Positions 9,240 through 19,372 are shown, counted from the stretch's first letter. The stretch is 64,000 nt of DNA from Mycobacterium celatum (GCF_002101595.1 NZ_LQOM01000016.1:248001-312000), one strand, 5' to 3'. The notes: generated by a model not told the origin, from the letters alone. Numbers and translations: made by a program.

Positions 9240-10720
9240 GCGACCTCATCCGCCAGGAGGCGGCGACGCTGGCCGCCAAAATCGCCGCCAAGGAGTTGTC
9301 GTCGGCCGAAATCACCCAGGCCTGTCTCGACCAGATCGAGGCCACCGACGAACGCTACAACGCCTTTCTGCATGTCGCGGCCGATAAGGCGCTGGCCGCG
9401 GCGGGCGCCGTCGACAAAGCGCTGGCCGCCGGCGAGGCGCTGCCGTCCCCGCTGGCCGGGGTGCCGCTGGCGCTCAAGGACGTGTTCACCACGGCCGACA
9501 TGCCCACCACCTGCGGATCCAAGATCTTGGAGGGCTGGCGCTCTCCATACGACGCCACCGTGACGGCACGCTTGCGGGCGGCCGGCATTCCGATCCTTGG
9601 CAAGACCAACATGGACGAGTTCGCGATGGGCTCGTCGACGGAAAACTCCGCCTACGGCCCCACCCGCAACCCGTGGGATGTGGAGCGGGTGCCCGGCGGC
9701 TCGGGCGGCGGTACTGCGACGGCGCTGGCGGCGTTCCAGGCGCCGCTTGGCATCGGCACCGACACCGGCGGCTCGATCCGCCAGCCCGCCGCGCTGACCG
9801 CCACGGTCGGCGTCAAACCCACCTACGGCACGGTGTCGCGCTACGGGTTGGTGGCGTGCGCGTCGTCGCTGGACCAGGGCGGGCCGTGTGCGCGCACCGT
9901 GCTCGACACCGCGCTGCTGCACCAGGTGATCGCCGGGCACGACACGCGTGACTCCACATCCGTCGACGCCCCGGTGCCCGACGTGGTCGGCGCCGCCAAG
10001 GCCGGCGCGGCGGGGGATCTCCAAGGCGTGCGCATCGGCGTGGTCCGCCAGCTGCACAGCGGCGCGGGATACCAGCCCGGCGTACTGGCGTCGTTCAACG
10101 ACGCGGTCGAGCAGCTGACCAAACTCGGCGCCGAGGTGAGCGAAGTCGATTGTCCCCATTTCGATTACGCGCTGGCCGCCTACTACCTGATCCTGCCGTC
10201 GGAGGTCTCCTCGAACCTTGCCCGCTTCGACGCGATGCGCTACGGCCTGCGGGTCGGCGACGACGGCACGCACAGCGCCGAAGAGGTGATGGCGCTGACC
10301 CGCGCCGCCGGGTTCGGCCCGGAAGTCAAGCGGCGCATCATGATCGGCACCTACGCGCTGTCGGCGGGCTACTACGACGCCTACTACAACCAGGCTCAGA
10401 AGGTGCGCACGCTGATCGCCCGGGATCTCGACGAGGCCTACGAGTCCGTCGATGTGCTGGTGTCACCCGCAACCCCGACGACGGCATTCCGGTTGGGGGA
10501 GAAGGTCGACGACCCGCTGGCCATGTATCTGTTCGACTTGTGCACGCTGCCGCTGAACCTGGCGGGGCACTGCGGCATGTCGGTGCCGTCGGGCTTGTCG
10601 CCGGACGACGGGCTGCCGGTCGGGCTGCAGATCATGGCGCCGGCGCTGGCCGACGACCGGCTGTACCGGGTGGGCGCCGCCTACGAGGCCGCCCGGGGGC
10701 CGCTGCCGTCCCCGATTTAG
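9236..10720 (+). CDS. gatA: Glutamyl/aspartyl-tRNA amidotransferase subunit A
   Basis: 494 aa. Amidase-signature glutaminase subunit, which hydrolyses glutamine to supply ammonia to GatB. The Lys of the Ser-cisSer-Lys triad is in PLALKDVF (about residue 82), and the amidase signature [11 protein letters not shown] plus [12 protein letters not shown] carries the two serines (about 157 and 181). GTG 9236 overlaps the gatC stop. Only 18 bp separate its stop from the convergent YhgE-like gene. Confidence 0.97.
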   Translation: MSDLIRQEAATLAAKIAAKELSSAEITQACLDQIEATDERYNAFLHVAADKALAAAGAVDKALAAGEALPSPLAGVPLALKDVFTTADMPTTCGSKILEGWRSPYDATVTARLRAAGIPILGKTNMDEFAMGSSTENSAYGPTRNPWDVERVPGGSGGGTATALAAFQAPLGIGTDTGGSIRQPAALTATVGVKPTYGTVSRYGLVACASSLDQGGPCARTVLDTALLHQVIAGHDTRDSTSVDAPVPDVVGAAKAGAAGDLQGVRIGVVRQLHSGAGYQPGVLASFNDAVEQLTKLGAEVSEVDCPHFDYALAAYYLILPSEVSSNLARFDAMRYGLRVGDDGTHSAEEVMALTRAAGFGPEVKRRIMIGTYALSAGYYDAYYNQAQKVRTLIARDLDEAYESVDVLVSPATPTTAFRLGEKVDDPLAMYLFDLCTLPLNLAGHCGMSVPSGLSPDDGLPVGLQIMAPALADDRLYRVGAAYEAARGPLPSPI

Positions 10721-10738
10721 GGCGCGCTGGCGGCCACG

Positions 10739-12652
10739 TCACACTTCGATCGGCGGATACAGTCGTTCCACGGTGAACTGGCGGTTGCGCCGCGCCGCCC
10801 ACGAGCTCGCCGCCAGCGACGCAACGAGAACCCCAGACAGTACGCCTACGGAGATCCACAGCCGAGCGTCGATACCGCCCACGGTCAGCTGTCGCAGCCC
10901 GTTGACCGCGTAGGTCATCGGATCGTAAGGGTGCAGGACCTGAAATGGCTTCGCCGTGGTCTCCACCGGATAGATGCCGCCGGACGACACCAGCTGAAAC
11001 ATCAAGAATGCCAGGGTAATTACCCTGCCGACGGCAACTCCGAAGACCGCATTGAACGCCTGGATCAACGCCAGGAATGCGGCGGTGATCAGGATCAGGA
11101 AGGCCACCATACCAGCCGCGTACTTGGCGTTGAGTCCGACGCCGAAGTGCACCACCGCATACATCAGCACCACCTGGCCCACTCCCAGCAGCAGCGCTGG
11201 CCAGTACGAGGCCAGCACCACTCGCAACGCGCCGAGCCCGTGGACGATGGCGCGGGTTTGCAACGGCGTCAACAACATCCAGATGATCAACGAGCCGATG
11301 AACAGGGCGAGCGGCAGGAAGAACGGCGCAAACCCGGCGCCGAACGTGGCGGCGTGGTGGGTGAAACCCATCTCGACACCCACCGGGCTGGCCAGGATCT
11401 GGGAAACCTGGACGCGCTGCTGATCGGTTAACGTAGATACTCGCTCGTCGGCCTGTGCCAGCCCACTCGCCAACTGCTGCGCCCCGTCGTTGAGTCGGTT
11501 CCCGCCGTCTGCCAGTTCCGCCAGCCCGTCGTTGAGCTTGTGCGCACCGGTGTCGACATCGGTTGCGCCGGTGCGCAATTTGACCAGGTCGGCTTTCAGC
11601 TGGCCGTTCAGCAGCTGGGTGATCAATGTCCGCAGCCGGCTTTTGGGGTCGGCCAGATCGTTTTCCAGCTGTCGGGTGTTGTTGCGCAGTTCGGCCAGGC
11701 CCTCGTCGGTGGCCGGGTCCATCCCGGCGGCGTTCAGCAGCTTCTGCGCACCGGCCAGCGTGTCGGCGAGCCCCCGCACGTTCGGGTTCGGATTCGCGCG
11801 CAAGCCGTCCACCACCTGGTTGACGATCCCGGCGGCATGCTGATAGTTGACGTTCAGGGACGCAATCCGATCGGTCACCTTCGTGATGCTGCCGCTTAGC
11901 CGCGTCGCCGCGGCGCCGGCCGCGTCCGGGTCAATGCCCAACCCGGCGACGTCATTCAACATTTTCAGCAGTGGGTCGGTGGCCTGCTGGATGCCGGCAG
12001 ACAGCTGACGAGTACCGTCTGCGAGTTTTGCCGAGCCGTCCCGCGCGGTCGCCAAGCCTTCTGCGAGTTGCCAGGAGCCGTTCGACAATTGGCCCGCGCC
12101 GTCGGATGCCTTCTTGACTTCGCCAGTGAGCTCGGTCAGCGCGGTGCCGATGACCTGCTCACCGACCTTGGCGCTGACTTGGTTGAGCACCTCCCGGGCA
12201 GCGTTCTGCCCCATCACCGAGGCCAGGTAATTGTTGGCATCGTTGAACCGGAACACGATTTCCGCCTTCCGGGGATGGTCGCCCGCAGGCGACACCGCCG
12301 CCGCGCTGAAATCCTTCGGCAGGCTGATCGAAAAGTAGTATCTGCCGTCCGAAACTCCTTTGGCAGCTTGGCTTGCCGACATCTCATGCAGATCGAGCTG
12401 GCGGGACTGCAGCAACGCTTTGGCCACCTCGTCGCCGGCGTGCAGATCGCGTCCCGTCACCATTGCCCCGCGGTCCTCGTTGACCAGTGCGACCGGGATC
12501 TTGTCGACCGCGGCGAACGGATTCCAAAATGCCCACAGGTACATCGCGCCGTACAGCAGTGGCAGCACGATGATCGTGACCAACGCCACCCGCGGCATGG
12601 TGCCGCGGGAATAGCGTTTGAGGTCGGTGCCCAGCGACATTCCGGCAAGCAT
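10739..12652 (-). CDS. YhgE/Pip-type membrane protein (ABC-2 permease-like)
   Basis: 637 aa. One N-terminal helix (VALVTIIVLPLLYGAMYLWAF, about residues 21-41) followed by ALVNEDRGA, the diagnostic start of the YhgE/Pip family, then a long extracytoplasmic region with repeated coiled-coil-like heptads (LADGTRQLSAGIQQA; LNDGLAELADGGNRLNDGAQ) and about five C-terminal helices ending near residue 615. Related proteins include the phage-infection protein Pip and type VII-linked exporters. The ATG is 2 bp past the stop of the upstream ATPase-like gene, so the two form an operon. The pair is not in the gatA-pfkA gap of M. tuberculosis as I recall it. Confidence 0.88.
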   Translation of the reverse strand: MLAGMSLGTDLKRYSRGTMPRVALVTIIVLPLLYGAMYLWAFWNPFAAVDKIPVALVNEDRGAMVTGRDLHAGDEVAKALLQSRQLDLHEMSASQAAKGVSDGRYYFSISLPKDFSAAAVSPAGDHPRKAEIVFRFNDANNYLASVMGQNAAREVLNQVSAKVGEQVIGTALTELTGEVKKASDGAGQLSNGSWQLAEGLATARDGSAKLADGTRQLSAGIQQATDPLLKMLNDVAGLGIDPDAAGAAATRLSGSITKVTDRIASLNVNYQHAAGIVNQVVDGLRANPNPNVRGLADTLAGAQKLLNAAGMDPATDEGLAELRNNTRQLENDLADPKSRLRTLITQLLNGQLKADLVKLRTGATDVDTGAHKLNDGLAELADGGNRLNDGAQQLASGLAQADERVSTLTDQQRVQVSQILASPVGVEMGFTHHAATFGAGFAPFFLPLALFIGSLIIWMLLTPLQTRAIVHGLGALRVVLASYWPALLLGVGQVVLMYAVVHFGVGLNAKYAAGMVAFLILITAAFLALIQAFNAVFGVAVGRVITLAFLMFQLVSSGGIYPVETTAKPFQVLHPYDPMTYAVNGLRQLTVGGIDARLWISVGVLSGVLVASLAASSWAARRNRQFTVERLYPPIEV

Positions 12653-12654
12653 GA

Positions 12655-13437
12655 TCAATTGTCGCCTTTCTCGTGTCGGCCGTGCCCGGTGCGCGTGAGG
12701 TTGGCGCGTTCCAGGTGTTCGACCGGTAGCTGCTTTCGGATGCCCAGTCCGGTCGGCAGCTCGTTTACCGTCGCGGTGACCACGGTCTGTTGCTCCCCCA
12801 GGTCGACCAGGCGCGCGATCAACGTCTCGCGGTTCCGGTCGCTGGTCACCTGGTCGAGGTTGGCGACCACCAGCAGCGGCGGCCGGGCGGTGTTGGCCAG
12901 CGCGATGCGCAACAGCAGCCGGTTCAGCTCGTCGAGTTCTTCGACGTATTCGGTGAGGCGCGGCAGCGGCAGATCGCCGAACACCGGCCGGCACACCGTC
13001 TCCAGTTCGGCTTCACCGGCGCGGCGGACCAACCGATACCAGGGCGCATCCCAGCGGATCTGCTCGGTGATCAGGTCGCGGACGGTGACCGACTCGAACA
13101 CCGAGTCGAGTTGCTCGATGCCGGCCAGCGCAGACACCGCGAAGATGTCGCGGGCTTTGCTGCGACCGAACACCGTGATGGTTCCGGTCGCGGGCTTCAT
13201 CCGGCCGGCTACCGTCATCAGCAATGCGGTACGCCCCGATCCGGCCGGGGCAGTGAGCACTGTGACCCCGCCGGTGTCGATGTCCAGGTCGAGCGGACCG
13301 AAGACCGGACCCCACGGTCCGGTCATCGAAATACCGCGCGCCACGACCGCTGGCGGCGGCTGTTGCTGGGCTGACTCCTGGTCTGGCACGGGTGTCCCCT
13401 CTGCGTCGGCGGCTAGCTGAGCGTCGCCCTTGAGCAC
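12655..13437 (-). CDS. Degenerate ABC-type ATP-binding protein
   Basis: 260 aa from GTG 13437; GTG 13389 (244 aa) is also possible. The fold order follows an ABC nucleotide-binding domain (GPLDLDIDTGGVTVLTAPAGSGRTAL), but Walker A has Arg for Lys (AGSGRT), the LSGGQ signature is not visible (LDELNRLLLRIALANT in its place), and Walker B reads LLVVANLDQ without the usual Asp-Glu pair. Catalysis is therefore doubtful, though nucleotide binding remains possible. It is coupled to the YhgE/Pip gene, which it presumably serves. Divergent from pfkA. Confidence 0.75.
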   Translation of the reverse strand: MLKGDAQLAADAEGTPVPDQESAQQQPPPAVVARGISMTGPWGPVFGPLDLDIDTGGVTVLTAPAGSGRTALLMTVAGRMKPATGTITVFGRSKARDIFAVSALAGIEQLDSVFESVTVRDLITEQIRWDAPWYRLVRRAGEAELETVCRPVFGDLPLPRLTEYVEELDELNRLLLRIALANTARPPLLVVANLDQVTSDRNRETLIARLVDLGEQQTVVTATVNELPTGLGIRKQLPVEHLERANLTRTGHGRHEKGDN

Positions 13438-13509
13438 ATCAAAGCAGATATGACGTAGCTGACCTTCGCGGCGAGCAAACGGACCAGCACCCTGAAACGG
13501 AAGGTTTTG

Positions 13510-13530
13510 TGCGATTCTGCGTCTGCTCGC
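13510..13530. repeat. Solo copy of 21-bp repeat
   Basis: TGCGATTCTGCGTCTGCTCGC, identical to the reverse complement of 39393-39413 and one base from 39432-39452. Here it is single and sits in the divergent gap before pfkA. Confidence 0.6.
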
Positions 13531-13564
13531 CACGACGGCCGCGCTCACCCGGCAAGATGGGGCT

Positions 13565-14596
13565 ATGCGGATCGGGGTTCTCACCGGAGGCGGCGACTGT
13601 CCCGGGCTCAACGCGGTCATCCGGGCTGTGGTGCGCACGTGCGACGCCCGCTACGGCTCGTCGGTGGTCGGGTTTCAGGACGGCTGGCGGGGGCTGCTGG
13701 AGAACCGGCGCATCCAACTGCACAACGACGACCGCAACGACCGGCTGCTGACCAAGGGCGGCACGATGCTCGGCACCGCGCGAGTGCATCCCGACAAGTT
13801 GCGGGCCGGGCTGCCGCAGATCATGCAGACGCTCGACGACAACGGCATCGACGTGCTGATCCCGATCGGCGGCGAGGGCACGCTGACCGCCGCGCACTGG
13901 CTCTCCGAAGAGAACGTTCCCGTCGTCGGCGTGCCCAAGACGATCGACAACGACATCGACTGCACCGACGTGACTTTCGGTCACGACACCGCGCTGACGG
14001 TCGCCACCGACGCCATCGACCGGTTGCACAGCACCGCCGAGTCGCACCAGCGCGTGATGCTGGTGGAGGTGATGGGCCGGCACGCCGGCTGGATCGCGCT
14101 GAACGCCGGGCTGGCCTCCGGCGCCCACATGACCCTGATCCCCGAGCAGCCCTTCGACGTCGAAGAGGTGTGCCGGCTGGTCAAGCGGCGATTCCAGCGC
14201 GGCGACTCGCATTTCATCTGCGTGGTCGCCGAGGGCGCCAAACCGCTGCCGGGTTCGATGATGCTGCGCGAAGGCGGCATCGACGAGTTCGGTCACGAGC
14301 GGTTCACCGGTGTCGCCGCGCAACTGGCCACCGAAGTGGAGAAGCGGATCAACAAGGACGTGCGGGTGACGGTGCTGGGGCACGTGCAGCGCGGTGGCAC
14401 CCCGACGCCCTTTGACCGGGTGCTGGCCACCCGGTTCGGGGTGAACGCTGCCGACGCCGCGCACGCCGGCGAGTACGGGCAGATGGTGTCGCTGCGCGGC
14501 CAGGACATCGGCCGGGTGCCGCTGGCCGACGCGGTCCGCCAGCTCAAGCTGGTGCCGCAGAGTCGCTACGACGACGCCGCTGCGTTTTTCGGCTGA
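13565..14596 (+). CDS. pfkA: 6-phosphofructokinase
   Basis: 343 aa. Phosphorylates fructose 6-phosphate at C1 in glycolysis. Visible motifs: [13 protein letters not shown] (phosphoryl-donor loop), [24 protein letters not shown] (catalytic Asp), MGRHAGW (substrate binding) and [14 protein letters not shown]. The GGEGT and PKTIDND forms belong to the actinobacterial group, in which ATP and PPi users are hard to separate by eye; the M. tuberculosis homologue is ATP-dependent. ATG 13565 matches the family N-terminus ([14 protein letters not shown]). Confidence 0.96.
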   Translation: MRIGVLTGGGDCPGLNAVIRAVVRTCDARYGSSVVGFQDGWRGLLENRRIQLHNDDRNDRLLTKGGTMLGTARVHPDKLRAGLPQIMQTLDDNGIDVLIPIGGEGTLTAAHWLSEENVPVVGVPKTIDNDIDCTDVTFGHDTALTVATDAIDRLHSTAESHQRVMLVEVMGRHAGWIALNAGLASGAHMTLIPEQPFDVEEVCRLVKRRFQRGDSHFICVVAEGAKPLPGSMMLREGGIDEFGHERFTGVAAQLATEVEKRINKDVRVTVLGHVQRGGTPTPFDRVLATRFGVNAADAAHAGEYGQMVSLRGQDIGRVPLADAVRQLKLVPQSRYDDAAAFFG

Positions 14597-14681
14597 CGCT
14601 ACCCCGCGTTCACCCGCGGGCCACTAACCTTTCACCGAATTCCGGCCATTGCCAAGGTTTTCCGACCGTCCGGACCGGTGC

Positions 14682-14687
14682 TACCGT
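14682..14687 (+). promoter_or_regulatory. Leaderless -10 box of the MinD-like gene
   Basis: TACCGT exactly 7 nt before ATG 14695, supporting both that start and leaderless transcription independent of pfkA. Confidence 0.45.
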
Positions 14688-14694
14688 CGGGAAC

Positions 14695-15696
14695 ATGAAT
14701 AACCGCGGCCCTGATCGCGGCATGTTTCAACAGACAGAGCCGCTGGCGGGACGGCGGCCGTCGGCGCGGCGACGCAATGATGCACGCGCGTTCTCGCCGC
14801 CGTCGCCTGCGGACATCCGCGCGACTGTTCCGCTGACCAACATGGAGGGGCCCGTCCAGGCTGAGCCCGACGAAGACCTGGTCGACAGCATCGAGGAGCC
14901 CGACGTCGAAGTCCCAGCCAAACCCGGCTGGCGCAATATGCTCTCCAACCTGACTCGGCGCGAACCCGGGCAGGGCAAAGCGCGGGCCGACGAACTCGGC
15001 CTGCGCGAGCGGATCCGCGTACCGGTGGGCGGCGCCTTTCCGATCGCGGTGGTGAGCGCCAAGAGCGGTGTCGGAAAAACGGCAGTGGTCGAGGCGCTCG
15101 GCTCGATATTTGCCGAAGCGCGCGACGACCGGGTGATCGTGGTCGACGTCGACACCGGTGGCCTCGCCGATCGTCTCGGTCACCGAAACAGTTCTGGTTT
15201 AGAGGTTTTCGGGCATCCGGACTATGCGCACAGTGACTGGCAGATCAAGCGCGACGACGTCGTCAAAGCGTTCTCGATGCTGCGCAAACGTTACCGAGTG
15301 CTATTGGTGGACTGCGGCAAGACGCTCAAATCCAATGTGACAGAGGCGGTTTTGCTGGAGTCTGAGGCTCTTGTGGTGGTGACCAACACGTCCATAGACG
15401 CGATCAGGAAGACCAGGACCATGCTGGACTGGTTGGGCCGCAACGGGTATCAGAGACTCATCGAGTCTGCCACACTGGCGATCAACCGCACCGAACAACG
15501 AAAGCCGCGGGCCTGGGTGAGCAAAGAACTCCGGGAGTTATCGGAACGATTTTTGCCCGAGCGCGTGGTGGTGTTGCCGTTCGACCGGCACGTGCACGAC
15601 GACAACGAGATCGTCCCGTCGCGGTTGAGCCAGGAGAGCAGGCGCCGCTACCTGGAAATGGCTGCCGCGCTCGCAGAGATGTTCCGCGGACAGTAA
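14695..15696 (+). CDS. Orphan MinD/ParA-like ATPase of the ESX (EspI-like) type
   Basis: 333 aa. The first 110 residues are charged and low complexity (probably disordered), followed by a MinD-like domain: AVVSAKSGVGKTAVVEALGS is a deviant Walker A (KSGVGKT), VIVVDVDTGGLADRLG the switch/Walker A' region, and LLVDCGKTLKSNVTEAVL the Walker B. The ELGLRERIR lead-in and spacing recall EspI and related ATPases of type VII secretion loci, but no esx, ecc or PE/PPE gene is nearby. It stands alone between pfkA and gatB with its own leaderless promoter. Role unknown. Confidence 0.8.
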   Translation: MNNRGPDRGMFQQTEPLAGRRPSARRRNDARAFSPPSPADIRATVPLTNMEGPVQAEPDEDLVDSIEEPDVEVPAKPGWRNMLSNLTRREPGQGKARADELGLRERIRVPVGGAFPIAVVSAKSGVGKTAVVEALGSIFAEARDDRVIVVDVDTGGLADRLGHRNSSGLEVFGHPDYAHSDWQIKRDDVVKAFSMLRKRYRVLLVDCGKTLKSNVTEAVLLESEALVVVTNTSIDAIRKTRTMLDWLGRNGYQRLIESATLAINRTEQRKPRAWVSKELRELSERFLPERVVVLPFDRHVHDDNEIVPSRLSQESRRRYLEMAAALAEMFRGQ

Positions 15697-15751
15697 CGTC
15701 GCTGAGCCGGCCGGCTCCATCGCCGCGCTCGCGGTCCTCACTGGTGCGTGG

Positions 15752-15796
15752 GTGAGGACCCGCCGCGCCCGGCTTCGCCGCGCTCGCGGTCCTCAC
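15752..15796. repeat. Intergenic dyad repeat, variant ends
   Basis: Same central core as the other copies (CGCGCCCGGCTTCGCCGCGCTCGC), but the ends are GTGAGGACC and GGTCCTCAC, a perfect 9-bp inverted repeat. A right-half fragment lies at 15721-15741. The element directly touches the gatB -10 box (15797-15802). Confidence 0.8.
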
Positions 15797-15802
15797 TACG
15801 AT
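15797..15802 (+). promoter_or_regulatory. Leaderless -10 box of gatB
   Basis: TACGAT, 7 nt before ATG 15810. Confidence 0.5.
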
Positions 15803-15809
15803 TGAGCGC

Positions 15810-17318
15810 ATGACAGTTGCTGCGGTTGAGCTGCTCGACTACGACGACGTCGTCGCACGCTACGAGCCGGTGCTCGGCCTGGAAGTCCACGTCGAGCTGT
15901 CCACCGCCACGAAGATGTTCTGCAGCTGCGCCACGGCCTTCGGGGCCGAGGCCAACACCCAGGTGTGCCCGGTGTGCCTGGGCCTGCCGGGATCGTTGCC
16001 GGTGCTCAACCAGGCGGCCGTCGAGTCGGCGATCCGGATCGGGTTGGCGCTGAACTGCGAGATCGTGCCGTGGTGTCGCTTCGCCCGCAAGAACTACTTC
16101 TATCCCGACATGCCGAAGAACTACCAGATCTCACAGTACGACGAGCCGATCGCCATCAACGGCCACCTCGACGTGCCGCTCGAGGACGGCACCACCTGGC
16201 GCGTCGACATCGAACGCGCGCACATGGAGGAGGACACCGGCAAGCTGACCCACATCGGCAGCGAGACCGGCCGCATTCACGGCGCGACGACGTCGCTGAT
16301 CGACTACAACCGCGCCGGCGTGCCGCTGATCGAAATCGTCACCAAGCCGATCGTCGGAACCGGTGAGCGGGCCCCGCAGATCGCCCGGGCTTACGTGACG
16401 GCACTGCGAGACCTGTTGCGTGCGTTGGGTGTTTCCGATGTGCGGATGGATCAAGGTTCGATGCGCTGTGACGCGAACGTATCGCTGATGCCGACGGGGG
16501 CCACGCAGTTCGGCACCCGCACCGAGACCAAGAACGTCAACTCGCTGAAAAGCGTCGAGGTCGCCGTCCGCTACGAAATGCAGCGGCAGGGCGCCGTTCT
16601 GGCGTCCGGTGGACGGGTCGCCCAGGAGACCCGGCACTTCCACGAGTCCGGCTATACCAGCCCCGGCCGCACCAAGGAAACCGCCGAGGACTACCGCTAT
16701 TTTCCCGAACCCGACCTTGAGCCGGTGGCGCCCAGCACCGAGCTGGTCGAGCGGCTGCGCCAGACCATTCCCGAGCTACCGTGGTTGCGCCGCAGGCAGA
16801 TTCAGCAGGAGTGGGGCGTTTCCGACGAGGTGATGCGTGATCTGGTCAACGCCGGCGCTGTCGACCTGGTGATCGCCACCGTCGAACACGGCGCCTCCAG
16901 TGACAAGGCGCGCGCCTGGTGGGGGAGCTTCCTGATGCAGAAGGCCAACGAGGCTGGTGTCGACCTCGACGCGTTGCCGATCACGCCCAAGCAGGTCGCT
17001 GAGGTCATCGCACTGGTCGACGACGGCAAGTTGTCCAACAAGCTGGCCCGCCAAGTCGTCGAGGGTGTGCTGGCCGGGGATGGCGAGCCCGAGCAGGTGA
17101 TGACCGCGCGCGGCCTGGCCGTGGTTCGCGACGATTCGCTGATCCAGGCCGCGGTCGACGAGGCATTGGCCGCCAATACCGATATTGCAGAAAAGATCCG
17201 CGGCGGCAAGGTGCAGGCGGCGGGCGCGATCGTCGGCGCCGTGATGAAGGCGACCAAGGGCCAGGCCGACGCGGCGCGGGTGCGTGAACTGGTGCTCAAA
17301 GCCTGCGGCCAGGCCTAA
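15810..17318 (+). CDS. gatB: Glutamyl/aspartyl-tRNA amidotransferase subunit B
   Basis: 502 aa. Kinase/amidotransferase subunit: phosphorylates the Glu (or Asp) carboxylate on the misacylated tRNA and uses ammonia channelled from Gat[16 protein letters not shown], the CSCATAFG...CPVCLGLPG zinc site (four cysteines, about residues 32-51), the [18 protein letters not shown] signature and a C-terminal YqeY-like tail domain ([18 protein letters not shown]) are all present. Full-length. It is separated from gatCA by the YhgE, pfkA and MinD-like genes. Confidence 0.97.
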   Translation: MTVAAVELLDYDDVVARYEPVLGLEVHVELSTATKMFCSCATAFGAEANTQVCPVCLGLPGSLPVLNQAAVESAIRIGLALNCEIVPWCRFARKNYFYPDMPKNYQISQYDEPIAINGHLDVPLEDGTTWRVDIERAHMEEDTGKLTHIGSETGRIHGATTSLIDYNRAGVPLIEIVTKPIVGTGERAPQIARAYVTALRDLLRALGVSDVRMDQGSMRCDANVSLMPTGATQFGTRTETKNVNSLKSVEVAVRYEMQRQGAVLASGGRVAQETRHFHESGYTSPGRTKETAEDYRYFPEPDLEPVAPSTELVERLRQTIPELPWLRRRQIQQEWGVSDEVMRDLVNAGAVDLVIATVEHGASSDKARAWWGSFLMQKANEAGVDLDALPITPKQVAEVIALVDDGKLSNKLARQVVEGVLAGDGEPEQVMTARGLAVVRDDSLIQAAVDEALAANTDIAEKIRGGKVQAAGAIVGAVMKATKGQADAARVRELVLKACGQA

Positions 17319-17321
17319 CAG

Positions 17322-18215
17322 TTACATCCGGGCCACACCGTCGGCGACGGCGCCGAGCTTGTCGGGGTTGGCCACGTTGTGGATGGTGGCGATGCGTCCA
17401 TCGGGGTCGAGATCGACGGTCAGGGTGGCGATCACGCGGCCCGCACCGGTGAAGACGATGCCCGGTCCGCCGTTGATGTCAACGACTTCGACTGCCATGT
17501 CCGCAATCTCGACGCCCTCGTAAGGTCGTTTGATCGTGCCGGCGATCCAGGCGGCCACCTTTTCGTTGCCCAGGATGGGACGCAGCGCCTGGCGAACCTT
17601 TCCGCCGCCGTCGGTCCAGAGCGTGACGTCGGGGGCGAGCAGTTCCATGAGCTCATTGATGTCACCGCCGGCAGCCGCGGCGAAGAACCGCTCGGTGATC
17701 TCGCGCTTCTTGGCGTGATCCGTCTCGAATCGGGGCCGCCGCGCCTGCACGTGTTCGCGGGCGCGGTGACCGGCCTGGCGCACGGCCGACTCGGAACGGT
17801 CGAGGGCTTCGGCGATCTCGGCGTAGCTGAAGTCGAACACTTCCTTGAGGACGAAAACCGCGCGCTCCAACGGACTCAGCGTTTCCAGCACCACCAGCAT
17901 CGCCATTGACACCGACTCGGCGGTGGCGACGTCGTCGGCGGTGTCCGGGCTGGTACGGATCGGCTCCGGAAGCCACGGCCCCACATAGGTTTCCCGTTGC
18001 CGCTGGCTGGACCGAAGCCGATCCATCGACAGATTGGAGACGATCCGTCCCAGATAGGCTTTCGGGTCGGCGACCTGCCCCCGGTCGGCCGCCGACCACT
18101 TGAGCCACGCGTCTTGGACCACGTCCTCTGCGTCTGCGACCGTGCCCAGGATCCGATAGGCGATCGCGAACAACAGCTTGCGGTGGTGCTCGAAGGTCTG
18201 CTGGTCGGTGCTCAT
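17322..18215 (-). CDS. ECF41-type RNA polymerase sigma factor (SigJ-like)
   Basis: 297 aa. Region 2 (LFAIAYRILGTVADAEDVVQDAW) and region 4 (LSPLERAVFVLKEVFDFSYAEIAEAL...SAVRQAGHRAR) are joined to a SnoaL-like C-terminal domain. All three ECF41 hallmarks are visible: WLPEP in the linker (about residue 95), DGGGK in the SnoaL domain, and NPDKL near the C-terminus. In this group the C-terminal domain modulates the sigma factor in place of a classical anti-sigma. ATG 18215 overlaps the upstream oxidoreductase stop (ATGA). ECF41 genes are usually linked to oxidoreductase, carboxymuconolactone decarboxylase or epimerase genes, as here. Confidence 0.93.
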   Translation of the reverse strand: MSTDQQTFEHHRKLLFAIAYRILGTVADAEDVVQDAWLKWSAADRGQVADPKAYLGRIVSNLSMDRLRSSQRQRETYVGPWLPEPIRTSPDTADDVATAESVSMAMLVVLETLSPLERAVFVLKEVFDFSYAEIAEALDRSESAVRQAGHRAREHVQARRPRFETDHAKKREITERFFAAAAGGDINELMELLAPDVTLWTDGGGKVRQALRPILGNEKVAAWIAGTIKRPYEGVEIADMAVEVVDINGGPGIVFTGAGRVIATLTVDLDPDGRIATIHNVANPDKLGAVADGVARM

Positions 18216-19372
18216 CGCGTGAACCGGCCGCCGCGACGCCAGGTCGTGGTACCCACCGACGGAACCGACTTGAGCAGACGGTAGGTGGGCCACGGGCTGG
18301 AACTCACCGTCTCTTTGTACGCGACAGCCCACCGGCCGGCCAAGTAGAACCGCGTGGGGCTGTCGTCGGGATGGGTGAACTGGATGACCGCGTCACGGCG
18401 CCCCAAGCTGACCGGCTGATGAACGTACCCGAATCGAAACTTCTTGGGCTGCTTGCCCTTCAGTTCCCGCGTGATCGACGCCGCAGCGTGCAGCGCAGTC
18501 GGGATTCCGCTTTGGCAGGTGCCGTGCATGACCCCGTAACGCTGCCGGACGGCAGCGGCGTCGCCGACGGCGTAGACGTTGGGGTGCGACACCGAGCGCA
18601 GCGACTCGTCGGTGACGATCCGGCCGCGCTCGTCGACCTGCAAGCCGGCGGCGGCTGCCAGCGGTGATACCCGCACACCGGCGGTCCACAGCACTGTCCG
18701 CGCGCCGACCACGTCGCCGTCGGCCAGCGCAACGCCGTCGGCCATCACCTTGACAATTTCGGCGCCGGACCGGACCTGCACGCCCAACCGGGCCAGACCC
18801 GCGTGCAGGCGTGCTTGTGCCTTGGGGCTCATCATCGACCCCGGTGTCGTGCGGCTCAGCAGTACGACGTCCAGTTCGGGATGCTGCTCGGCGATTTCGG
18901 CAGCGGATTCGACGCCGGTCAGGCCGCCGCCCGCCACCACCACGGTGCCTTCGCCGAGCCGGTCCAGCTGTTCGGCGAACAACGCCGCGTCGTGTGCACT
19001 GTTCAGTGTGTACGTGAACTCGTCGACGCCCGGCACCGCTGCGGTGTCCGCGACGCTGCCGAGCGCATAGACCAACGTGTCGTAGTGCAGCGTGCGCATG
19101 TCGTCGACCCGGACGGTCTGCGCGTCCGCGTCGATCGCGGTCACCCAGCCCTGGACGAACGTGACGGCGGTGCCCTGGAGCAGATCGGGGATCTGCAGCT
19201 CGGCCAGTTGTTGGCCGGAGGCCACCTGGTGCAACCGCAGCCGCTCGGTGAAGCGGCGCTCCGGGTTGACCAGCGTGATGTGGGTGTCCTCGCGGCGGCG
19301 CACCCGGGCTGCGAGGCTGACGGCCGCGGCCGTGCCGGTGTACCCGCCGCCGATGATAACGATCTCGGTCAT
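18212..19372 (-). CDS. NDH-2-like FAD-dependent oxidoreductase
   Basis: 386 aa. Two dinucleotide-binding folds: IVIIGGGYTGTAAAVSLA (FAD, residues 3-20) and VVVAGGGLTGVESAAEIA (NAD(P)H, about 150-167), plus VYAVGDAAAV for the FAD pyrophosphate. This matches single-subunit NADH dehydrogenase/AIF-like flavoproteins; the substrate cannot be read. It ends inside the sigma-factor ATG and starts 110 bp from two palindromic operators, so it is probably repressed by the TetR protein at 20015. It is probably the target gene as well as the operon partner of the ECF41 factor. Confidence 0.88.
   Translation of the reverse strand: MTEIVIIGGGYTGTAAAVSLAARVRRREDTHITLVNPERRFTERLRLHQVASGQQLAELQIPDLLQGTAVTFVQGWVTAIDADAQTVRVDDMRTLHYDTLVYALGSVADTAAVPGVDEFTYTLNSAHDAALFAEQLDRLGEGTVVVAGGGLTGVESAAEIAEQHPELDVVLLSRTTPGSMMSPKAQARLHAGLARLGVQVRSGAEIVKVMADGVALADGDVVGARTVLWTAGVRVSPLAAAAGLQVDERGRIVTDESLRSVSHPNVYAVGDAAAVRQRYGVMHGTCQSGIPTALHAAASITRELKGKQPKKFRFGYVHQPVSLGRRDAVIQFTHPDDSPTRFYLAGRWAVAYKETVSSSPWPTYRLLKSVPSVGTTTWRRGGRFTR

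Noticed and set aside
8792..10273. Long minus-strand open frame opposite gatA, in frame with the ACT gene
   Set aside because: Composition is that of an antisense shadow (His/Arg/Gly-rich, no domain) and the real ACT protein begins at 8791.
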